From Plumapathes pennacea (lineage: Eukaryota > Cnidaria > Anthozoa > Antipatharia > Myriopathidae): 64,000 nucleotides of DNA. Positions 26,601 to 36,339 of this stretch are shown here, piece by piece. The position numbers and the translations under genes were made by a program. The stretch spans positions 4,455,274-4,519,273 of the forward strand of contig OZ038463.1 of the NCBI GenBank assembly GCA_964036295.1, written 5' to 3'. The stretch's first letter is position 1. Each line of letters begins with the position of its first letter. The notes below the pieces were generated by a model. The model did not search any database. It was not told the DNA's origin and saw nothing but the letters and a program-made list of their open reading frames with translations.

Positions 26601-29600
26601 CGAGTTCAAGGAGAGCAAAGCCAAAACAGGTAAGACAGTGGAACCACCGCGCCTTACGGCCACTCCGTTAATACGGCCAGATTTTTATGGCCGTATAAAC
26701 GGTGTTCCAGTGTATGTGTAACATTTCATCTATCTATCATATATCACGTGCAGGTATAGTTAAAATGTTGCTGAACAAAGCAGCATAAATGGGAAATGGA
26801 CTAGCTCAACAGTTTTAAAAAATGAATAAAAAAATATAGATAGAATCAGTGTTACCTGTTCCAGTCTCAACCCTAATTCTTCCAAATTGCATACACAATC
26901 CCATTTTTTCAACATACAACTATTCTACGTGCAGACGTCCTGTATCCCCGCCAGGACGCAGGCTACCACGTTCCGACTTCCTTGCTTACGTAGTGCAGTG
27001 TGGAGATAAATGCAGTTAATGTACAAACAAATTTGTTGATGTTGTTGTTGTTGTTGTTAACGTCCAGATAAACAGCATTACTAAATAAACAAAACGGTTC
27101 GTTTTACTCATACTGATTTGGATGCTTACAGCCTGGGTCGGATCACTAGCCGTTTCATCTAGTGGACTGTTGGCTCCCGTCGCAGGAAAGCTCTGTAAAC
27201 GTCTGGGTCCTCGTTTAGTGACTGTTTGCGGGTCTTTACTATGTGTGGCCGGCCTGCTACTCTCGACCCAGGTCCCAAGTATCTCTTGGATGTATCTGAC
27301 ATACGGTGGCGTGTTTGGCCTGGGATCTAGTGCAATCTACATGGCCACTTTTCTAGAAGTTCCCAAACATTTTATCAAAAGACGGTCTCTGGCTACGGGA
27401 ATGATTGCGATGGGTCCTGGAGGGGGGTTGTTTATAATGAGCCCAATCATGCAGGCCTTGTTGGACGTTCTTTACTGGAGGCAGGCGCTAATGGTGATGG
27501 CGGGGATTGTTTCTCTATGTGGTTTCCTTGGATGTACATACAGCAAAAGACTGTCGGATAACAGTTATACTGACCAACCCGCTCAAACCGCTCTTGAGAA
27601 AAGTTCTAAAAGCGCAAACATTAATAGAATAAGATGCAAAGGGTTGTCTTTCTTGAGGAATCCGTTATACCTTAGTTTTGCGATCATCCATATGGTAGCG
27701 TTATTTGGCCATACAGTTCCCGCAGTCCATTTGGTAAGTTTAATTCGACCTTTTCCCATCACAAGTTTGCTCAGTAACCGTTTTGGTTTCACGCTTGTTT
27801 TCTTTTCTGTGATTGCACTAAGGAAATTGATGAAACATGATGTGACCAATCAGTACTACTATATATCTAGGCCGTGTTTGGCGCCAAGCCAATCAGGCCG
27901 TGAATTAACAACTAGTGCTTTCAGGATTAACCATTCGAGAAATCAAAAGTCACTTGTTTCCTCTGCAGTTTGTTATTGGTTCCTTTGATCCCCTTGGACT
28001 CTATGTATTGACTCTAGCTCGGATTTTGGGTAAATGGGTAATTTTTTTTTACAAATAAGAAATCAATATTCCACAGAAGAAGAAGCTACCTTTATATGTC
28101 GTCCTCCTTCTCACACCGTTTACAGCTATTTCTCGAATTCCAAAGAGCAAGGGTAAAATGTTATGCTCAGTGCTGGGTTTCCTTTTGTTTTCATCATGAT
28201 TATGATGATCATCACTAATATCGTGTCTGTTTACGTTGACTTACACCTCCATCTCCATCCGCTTGTGAATTAATCCCGTTTCTTTCTTCATCAGATTCGC
28301 TATTCCCAAGACGTCGGCATAACATCTGATTTAGCATCCCGCTTCTATCTGTGCGCTGGTCTGGGGTCTCAGTTGGCCAGATTTATCACGGGCCGATTAT
28401 GTGATATTAACTGGTTCAATCCGACACTATTCCTGCACCTGGGTGCAGCTCTTGGCGGTATTTCAAGCCTGTTGTTACCTCACATTACTAACTACATCCT
28501 TCTTCTGTTGTACTCCCTGGTTTACGGAGTTGCAGACGGACTTCTCGCTTGTGGTGGCATTCTTTCAATAATGTCATGCCTCCAAGAAAACGAAGTTCCT
28601 ATGGGATTTGGTCTTCATCAATTTGTCATTTCCCTGGCGTTTGCTGGGGGACCCCCGTTAGGAGGTAAGCGTTCAGATATTTGTCGGCGTACGTGTTAAT
28701 GTCACTATTTGGTTTCACACCTCCGTTATAGAAACATTGATCAGGGAGCCCATTCGGTTGACTGATAAAATAAAAAAAACAATTTATTTACCTTATTTAC
28801 TTTGCTCCTTTTTGTGTTTTTATTCTTTATAGTGTGTCATTTTGGGGTCAGCTCCGTGTTATTTTGAGCGATTTTTTGTTCAATGGTGTCTTCTCTGTAA
28901 AAGAAAAACAAATTTGACCGTTAATCTCCCAAAACCAAAATATCACCTCAATGCTACTCCCATTACCTCCATTCTCGACGAGAGTGTAATACGCATCCTT
29001 TGCACTAAAAAAGGTGACGGTTGAAGTTTTTGACTTTAGAACCACACATTTCTACCATAGAAGTCCAATACTTTGGCTTCAAAACGATCGTCCAGTAAAG
29101 TAATGGCCACAGGAAAACTTTGTGACCAGGCACTGATCACAAAAGCTGTGCTCTAATTGGACACAGCCCCATGGAGACTGACTGGGGTCCAATTGGAGAA
29201 CTCACAGTATTTAAATCAATTCCTGGAATGAAGGTGATGGGAAAAGGTGAGGTTTTTGGCTTGGGGAGATTAACGGTCGAAAATATATTTTACCTTCAAT
29301 ACATAGCCCGAAGTAAATTCTACAAGATAAGGTCATTTTGGTGGTTATGGCCCGTTAGGGGCTCATGCTAGGGGTCGATGACGTCATCCAATATGGCGTC
29401 GTATCCATTTTCAAACGCTAAACAGTCAAGATTACTGCCTGTTGCTGAGGCAAAACAGGCCTGGGAGGTCTGGGGTATAACTTTGCATGTATTTCCGATG
29501 TAATGCAGCCGGTTGATTGACTTCACAGGCTAAAAACTGTTGGTGCAAATAACTTCGTGACACTAGCTTTTTGTTTGTTTGTATATATATATATGTGCTT

Positions 29601-29913
29601 GTTTGTTGTTGTTGTTGTTGTTGTTGTTTTTTTGTGTAGATTCCTTTAGTTTTTAAGTGTTTAAAAAATTCTGAAACTATTTATTATTATTGTTATTATT
29701 ATTTATTTTCTTTTTTGTCTGACAGGTCTTATTGCAGACATCTATGGATCCTACGCTCCAGCTTTTTACGTTGCCGGAGGTTTTGGGATGCTTGCCACTA
29801 TGGCATTATTCTTCACGTACCGTTTGAAACTTACAGAGAAAACCACCGACGTGGAAAGTACAGCAACATCTTATGAACTCTTGGTGGTAACCGACAGGGT
29901 GTCTGTATTGTGA
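23248..29913 (+). CDS. SLC16-like monocarboxylate transporter, gene D
   Basis: Exons: 23248-23262 (MASNA), 26407-26629, 27132-27733, 28295-28664 and 29726-29913, about 465 aa in frame. Exon 2 begins after a clear TTTTATTTTCAG acceptor and encodes a different N-terminal segment (ESKGICEFDNNV) before PDGAWAW is reached as ADGAWAW; the Pro of the motif is lost. Exon 3 is two codons longer than in the other copies, in the TM6-7 loop (KSSKSANINRIRCKG). TM8 reads GSQLARFITGRL and the tail YELLVVTDRVSVL. As in the other copies, the MCT1 Lys and Asp positions are not conserved while the TM8 Arg is. Intron 1 is 3.1 kb and holds a long dispersed repeat. Confidence 0.85.
24935..25830. repeat. Dispersed ~0.9-kb repeat, copy 1
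   Basis: It aligns in inverted orientation with 50,450-51,345. Shared landmarks include TTTATAATAATT, TCACGCGACCGCAGCA, GACTCCAGAACTAA, ACATTCACCGGAAATGGATA and GCGCCAAAATGTCGCAATAA. No reading frame is conserved between the copies, so this is a non-autonomous transposon or a decayed one. It lies in gene D intron 1. Confidence 0.8.
27040..27058. repeat. (TTG)n microsatellite
   Basis: Short TTG tract in gene D intron 2. Similar GTT tracts occur at 29,603-29,628 and 41,583-41,612. Confidence 0.8.
28665..29725. other. Gene D intron 4
   Basis: No exon or clear transposon. It holds an AT dinucleotide run near 29,582 and a GTT/T-rich tract before the final acceptor. Confidence 0.5.
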
Positions 29914-30146
29914 AAAACGTGGGAACCGCGCGCCCAACCAAACAAAAATGGCTGCTGGATGCACGGCCCTGGGGATGATTATTTCGTAATAGGAGATTAC
30001 TGGAAATGTATAGAGACTCGTGATGGTCTCAGAAATCATAGGATTCTAAATGAAGTTCAAAATAAACGTGCTATAATTACTAGTTGTGATCTTTTGTGTC
30101 CAGCTTTGTGGCGGGCTTATGAAGTCAGTGTCGCTCAAGTTCCTTC
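29914..30146. other. Gene D downstream flank
   Basis: Probable 3' UTR and spacer. The first bases after the stop (GGGAACCGCGCGC) match those after gene A and after the relic exon at 30,147. Confidence 0.45.
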
Positions 30147-30290
30147 ACGTTCTTCACTTAATGACTGCTTTATACTAAGAGAAGGCTGCTGGCGTGGAAA
30201 GCACAGCAACGTCTTATGATTTCTTGTTGTCATGGCAACCGACAGATTGACTATTGCGAAAAGCGCGGAAACCGCGCGCGAGCTCGGCCC
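30147..30290 (+). pseudogene. Relic SLC16-like last exon (lost sixth copy)
   Basis: A decayed copy of exon 5 and its 3' flank. GTTCTTCACTTA matches the TM12 codons but runs straight into a TAA. GGCGTGGAAAGCACAGCAAC then GTCTTATGA match the VESTATSYE codons of the functional genes, and CAACCGACAG...TATTG and GGAAACCGCGCGC match the end and 3' flank. The frame is broken and no upstream exons are present nearby. It implies that a further gene once lay between D and E, or that gene D was partly duplicated. Confidence 0.75.
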
Positions 30291-30291
30291 A

Positions 30292-30806
30292 ACAAAAGTG
30301 CACTCCGCTCATGAAAATACCGATATTAAATGACAACTTCTGGCCGGATAGATCTGGACGAGGGAATTTTGTCTTATTATGTGGATACGTACAGTCGAAA
30401 CTCAGAATTCAATGCTCAAAGAGTGTTCAGACTCAAAAGGAATGTGTACTATGTAGACGAGCTTTAAAATTTAGCCCGGTCAAAACGTTGCGCTGTATTC
30501 AGTTCTGCTATCAACACGTATATCGGATAGTTCTCAACGGATCGCAATCAATCGTGCTGTTTCAGGTGAGTTTATGTTTATCAATATATCCCTGATCTGG
30601 GTCACCTTATCTACACACTATGCGTTTAGCTAAGTACGGCACAACGTTCGTACCTGGCCAAATTTTTAAAAACTTGCCGTCGGCTAAATAGTACACATTC
30701 TTTTTAGTCTGAATACTCTTTCGGCTGTACGTATGCACATAAGACACAATTACCCCGTCTAGATCTATATCCGGCCAGTATTTTAATGAGCAGAGTGCAC
30801 TTTTGT
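30292..30806. repeat. Inverted duplication of a coding-like fragment
   Basis: The left arm (30292 to about 30497) and right arm (about 30600-30806) are imperfect inverted copies starting at ACAAAAGTGCACTC. The minus-strand frame of the right arm reads smoothly through SLKYWPDIDLDGVIVSYVHT and NVYYLADGKFLKIWPG, while the left arm has the same codons interrupted by stops. The protein family is not recognised; it may be a transposon protein fragment. Confidence 0.6.
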
Positions 30807-31300
30807 TAGGGACTGATGTTGCACTCACCGGCTACTTTGACTCGTTTGAATACCGTGGTCCACAGGCACTAACCTGTTTAAACAGATAATTTGATCGTTA
30901 CCGATCTGTGACATAAATCTATTAGTACCCTTCAGCTTGCACGCCCCGCTTATTAGATTAGCGTTCGTTTCTAATTTAGATCACGGCAATTTGATCCCGA
31001 AGCGGCCTAGATGGTTTAGTAACCTATCACATGATGCACTCACAAAAGTAACCTGAAAAACCAGTAAAAATGCATGCGTTGAAAAATGCAAGAGCCGATT
31101 TCCTCACTTCTCGGCATTCTAAATGGTGTGCCGTCGGAAACCTGTCACACCAGGTACCACCGACAGAGCGCACGCAATCCTGGGCGCATTGGCTAACGCG
31201 ACGAACAACGGAAAGAAAACTGTCGGGTTGTGATTGGCCGAATAACTGGGCAATCCAGCAAACTAAAGTAAGCTTCACCGCGCCAAGATTGAACATTGAC

Positions 31301-31320
31301 AGTGCCATGGTAAGTAATTG
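31301..31320 (+). promoter_or_regulatory. Orphan ATG/GTAAGT first-exon candidate
   Basis: GTGCCATG followed by GTAAGTAATTG at 31307-31309/31310 has the layout of the gene B first exon (Met, then a phase-0 donor). No second exon for it is evident before gene E. It could be the first exon of the lost sixth copy or an alternative start for E. The resemblance is short, so confidence is low. Confidence 0.3.
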
Positions 31321-32843
31321 TCTTGTTTCATTAACGTTACTAATAGTCACTTGTATCCAAAACTATGAATAGCTTTGATCGAGATGAAAAATATTGAATG
31401 TATATTAAGGGTGCGTTCGGTTAAGTCTTTTCCAGAATAGGAATAGCTAAAATGACCCAAACTTTTGTTTGTTCTGGGGAGATTTTGTTCCAATTGTTTT
31501 AAACACCTCCATGCCTGCATTTTAAACAGCTCCCAATACATTACATCCTAACCTTAATCAGCTCAAAACCAAATAATTTTACCGATTAGCAGTGCTATTC
31601 CTATTCCGGAATAGACCCAATCAAACGCGCCCTGAATATATCAAAGTGAACAATATGCGCGAATGAAAAATGCGTAAAAAATCCGCTCTGCCGGCGCTCG
31701 TTGCCAGACTCGGTATTTTCACGCGTTTTAGTGTTTCACTTGCACATGCAACCTTTGGCTCAAGCCTTATCAGGCTACCTTTTGAACTTAGTCAGATTGT
31801 CAGATTCGAAAAAACATTTTTTTGGCTTAATAAAATTTCTATATGTTACCTATTATGTAAATGTATATTTTCTTTCCCGATAAATTTAAGAGAAACGATC
31901 TGATCATTCTATTTCTCGCCGAGAACTCTCTGTCAACAGGTCACCAATCATCACACAGTCGCGCAGCAGGTGACTGGGTCGGCCATGCAACGATAAAACT
32001 ACAGCTACACTTATATAAACGGACACGGGCTGGCGTTGTGTCTTTCAAAGATAACAAAATGTGGCAAGAAGTTTCATTGTAAACCTTTGGTAAACGCTAA
32101 ATTGCTGAAATTCAATTACAATTGCAAATTCCTGACAGTATTTCGCAACAATATTTGCAAACGTATTTTACACAAGGCACAACTAGCTGCATGTGGGCGA
32201 TATATCAGTTCGCACGCACTTTAAAATTCTCTAAGGGACCGATCGTTTATTACGTCCCCCGGGTGGCGGTGGTTTTCTAAATGATCTTAAGGTTGAAATT
32301 TCCACCCTCTGCAAAAAAATGTGAACTAAAGAATAATCCCCTCTGAAATTTAAATTATTGAAAAAATTACCCTCAGCATGCATGAAAGTCTAGTGTAACA
32401 GATGCTGTTTATTTTTAGAAACTGAACTGCTGACACAGCTACTGTATTACATCCATCTCTCCCCAAATCGACGTGTCCACCAAATCTAAAATTGTACCTT
32501 CATCCACTTCTGTACCATAATTCTCGGTAAAAATTACAACATTCTTCTATACCTGCCAAAATGTTTCGATCCCAAAGGGTGGAGTTTTTACAGAATTGCG
32601 CGGGGTACGAGCGGCTGAAAGGCACGAGCTTTTAGGGTCCAGGGGCATGCTCGCCCGGAAAATTTTGAAATCTAGTCTCCCTGAAATGGCATTTCCTTCA
32701 CTTTCGCGGTAGTTTGACGAGTATTTGAAGAGTGCCAGTCAGGCGTGAGAAATGGTGCCCTATTGTTTCTTAAAGAAACGACTACCTGGGAGGCTATGCT
32801 ACGATACATTCCATTGCGTGCTTTTCTTCACTTTTTCTTTTAA
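31321..32843. other. Intergenic D-E spacer
   Basis: No gene is supported. 31,407-31,640 is flanked by GGGTGCGTTCGGTTAAGTC and a mirrored CAATCAAACGCGCCCTGAA and contains AGAATAGGAATAGC / GCTATTCCTATTCCGG, so it is probably another short TIR element. Confidence 0.4.
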
Positions 32844-34087
32844 AGATCCTGTCTCAACCATGATCCTTCGCGCGCTCTGGCGCCATTTTCGACTTCACGG
32901 AAATTCGGTTTTTCAAGTGTTTGATGACAATCCGATTGAATCCTCTTCCATCAATCAGCCGATCAATGAATAATCAAGCTAATCTTTCAACTAAATAGTT
33001 CTATAATCTTTTTACCCATTTTTTTGATTCGTTTTGTGTTTTGTACCGAGGTTTTTTCAATATGTATAATGTTCACCGATCAACCGGCGACCAAACAGCC
33101 GCGGAGAGGCAGGCCACCAAGAGGCGAAAACATACACCAAAGGGAAGGAAGGAAGCCACGGGATGGAAAGAACAAACTCACAGGAGGTTCGCTGGACTCT
33201 TATTCCATCAATTAAGCGCCATCTCGGATGTTGAAGCTAGCGACCAGGTGCTGCTGTCGACTGCATGCTTAATACATATATCGCGGCCTTCAAAGGTCAG
33301 AGTGGATTTGTGTCTAGTTTCTTGACTCAGCGTGTGGAAATATAAGTGCTTCTAGTTATTTTCATTATTTCCGTGGTTGTTTTCGCTGTTTGTGATGAAC
33401 CTCGGAATACGTCTGCCAGAAGAACCGCCTCAACGCAAAAATTGTGTCATTTACCGACAGGACACAAGACTGACAGAGATACACAGGAAAATCTTTCGGA
33501 TGAGCCTCCAGTAAGGTTCAGAAATGGAAATTCATCTTGCAAATCAACCGAGGTTATGGATGTGATTTCCAAAGTAGTTTTTGTCGTCCGATCTTTGATA
33601 TAGAATTTCGGTTGGAAATGCGCTAATTAGACATTCAGAATCAAAGGCACATCTTTTCGGCTCAGCTCAGTCAAAGTCAACACAGAAAAATTACCTGAAA
33701 TTCAGGTCCAGTGGTTCAAGATTTATCTTTCAAATTAACCGAGGTTTTAAATGTCATTTTGAAAGATGTTTTCACGTGTTTAGACATAAAATTGCCATTT
33801 GAAATGCGCTAATCAAATATTCATAATCGCGCATGTGAAAATGTCTGGACCACAACTTTTGATAACAATATTAGACGCGCGCAGTTAGTTGCAGGAAATA
33901 CAGTGCCTTCGCTGTGCAATGCTTCAGACTCGACGATTGACCACAGATAAAACGACGATTGCCATTACTTTCTTCAGGGAAATCGTCCGCTTTCAGTGCA
34001 ATGAAGCTGTACAAAGAGTGTTGACGTCACACGCCAAATGTAAACAATAATATACGCGCGCGAAGGATCATGGTTGAGACAGGCTCT
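32844..34087. mobile_element. TTAA-flanked DNA transposon, 31-bp TIRs
   Basis: The left end AGATCCTGTCTCAACCATGA (continuing CCTTCGCGCG) starts at 32844 and is preceded by TTAA. The right end, read inwards from 34087 on the minus strand, is AGAGCCTGTCTCAACCATGA (continuing likewise) and is followed by TTAA. One mismatch in 31 bp. TTAA target duplications occur in piggyBac and Kolobok-type elements. About 1.24 kb long with no intact transposase, hence non-autonomous. 33,530-33,650 and 33,728-33,835 inside it are diverged direct repeats. Confidence 0.85.
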
Positions 34088-34129
34088 TTAAATTCCAATG
34101 AACTGTCTAATTTCTTATTGTTTTTACAT

Positions 34130-35540
34130 GCCTCTTCTGAAGATATACATTTCATGCAGTCCGTGATGCAAATGATATAAACATGTTGTTATTAATATGT
34201 ATCTCAGTTCTGAGCCGGACAGTCCGTAGTACAGACTTATATAAAACATCTCTCCAGGGTCCAGTTGTTCAAAGATCCACCAGATAAATCCTTATCCAGT
34301 TGCTAAAAAAAGCTAAAGTGTTAAAGCTTATCCACTGGATGCGACATATCCGGTGAATAGCGCTATCCGCTCTTTAAACAACCGGGCCCATAACATCGCG
34401 GTCTAGTGGCAGCTTGTATTCCGTCTTGCATTCAAATTTTGTTTGCTCAAGGAAAACAAGATCTTTGTCGGCGTTTGCAATACCCATATTTTCTCATTGT
34501 TCCAAGCCCACCTTATGGTTAAAAATATTATTGACGTGTTCTGGAGAGGCTGGGCTGTTTTGAACCTGTCGGTCCAATGCATTTTTTAAATATGCAGGTA
34601 CCCATACTAAACACACGAAAGCTGGATCGCTCCCCGACAGCTGATTTTTAACAGCAGTTCCAAAATCCAAATAACATACTCTTTTGCGGGGTATTAGCGT
34701 TTGTTATTTTACTCTAAACGTGGTTTCAAACACCGTCGTACCATTCAAGCCAAGTCATAAATTATGTGATTGAAATGTGTGATGAAATTAAGTGTATGCA
34801 TGTTTTCATTTACCACAGTTTCCGCAATGCAAAATGTATGTTTTTAACACCCTGATTGATTTTAGTTTGACACGGCAGGGGCACAACAATCAAATCAGCT
34901 GTCGTCGCTTGCTTACCTTTGCTCAAACGTTCAGCTACTAATCAAATCACCTGTCGCCGCTTGCGTTCAGCTATACACATATAGTATCCGCTCTAAATGT
35001 TGTGCGAACTTTGTCGTTGCCAATATCGGACAAAAATCGCCAATTCCTCTGGACTGCAGGTTGTGACGGGACAGCGGCAGCAGCCGCCAACTATACCTTG
35101 CAAAACAAAACGGCCGTCAGGATCATTTGTAGAATCCGGCGAAGAAACGTCACGTGAAAAGGCTTTCAATTCCAGACAAAATTACAACTTTGTGTCGCCA
35201 TGGCAAGTAATGCGGTAAGTTGTCTGACCGTTAAATTCTATTGAAGGCTGGATACAGAATCAATGTCAAGCATCGATTCCTTATAAGGCCCAGTCCACGC
35301 GTATACGCTTACGTTCGTAAACGCATATAATTTTTTATGCGTTTAGGCCTTCCGTCCACACGTAAACGATGAAAACGGTAATTCTAAAAGTATTTTTCGT
35401 GTTTTCGTGTGCACACTCGTAAACTGGTATTTTCGGCGTAGGCGGTAACGTTTCAGCCTCGGACCCAGTCCAACATAGCGGATGGTCGTGTTTCACGTTT
35501 GCTCTACCGGCTTTCCCTTGATTGCATGTTTTCAAACTCA
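34130..35540 (+). promoter_or_regulatory. Duplicated promoter/first-exon block, gene E
   Basis: Homologous to the blocks of genes C and D, with the first exon MASNA at 35200-35214 and donor GTAAGTTGT. Extra sequence near 34,200-34,400 separates the far-upstream part from the rest. The block is intact although its exon cannot be joined in frame to the visible second exon of gene E. Confidence 0.65.
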
Positions 35541-36304
35541 GGGGCGGATCCAGGAAATTCAGAAAGAGCGGGCCGTACTGAGGCGGCTTCAGGAAATCGG
35601 GTATGGGGGAGGAGGGGAGGGGGGAGACTGGTCGTGCATTTTGAAATATTTCGTGCTGTATTTTGAAATGTAGATTCCCTGAAAGACCATGTCCATAGTT
35701 CAGGGTATTTTTGAACAAATGTAAATTTTCAACCCTATGGATACCGCACTCGCGAAATGCACAAACTAAATACAGCTGTTGTCGTATTTCCACAGGCAGC
35801 CCACAAGGTCTGATGACACGGCCGATCGGTTATTTAATAAAGATTTGTATGGGAGATTTACAAATCACATTTTACGCGTGAAAATAAAATATCTTACTCC
35901 TGAATTTGGTCAAAAAGAGTCCTTACTTGCCGCTTATGGTGTCTTTCGAGACGATTTGGCGCCGATTTAGCGATGATCCGTTGTGGTGATTGTGTATGTA
36001 AAAAGAAAAATTTCTCTTTTGTAGTACAGATACAATCATGATAACGAATCTCGCTGAATCGGCGCCAAATCATGTCGAAAGTCACCATAAGCGGCACGTA
36101 AGGACTCTTTCTGTTATCTGACCGATTTTAAGAGTAAGAATTTTTACTTCATGCGTAAAATGTGATTTAAAAATCTCCCATACAAATGGCTTATTAACCG
36201 ATCGGCCGTGACGTCATCAGACCTTGTGGGCTGCCTGTGGTATTTCCTGAATTCTGGGAGCATGTGTCACCAAAATGTTAATGCGGCGAATGACAGATTT
36301 TAAT

Positions 36305-36339
<35 letters not shown>

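Noticed and set aside
33024..33325. Overlapping ORFs inside the TTAA element as a transposase
   Set aside because: Too short, basic low-complexity sequence with no DDE/D motif visible.
35335..35793. 152-aa minus-strand ORF
   Set aside because: It spans the CGTAAACG-rich tail of the duplicated promoter block. The copies at genes C and D have stops in the frame.
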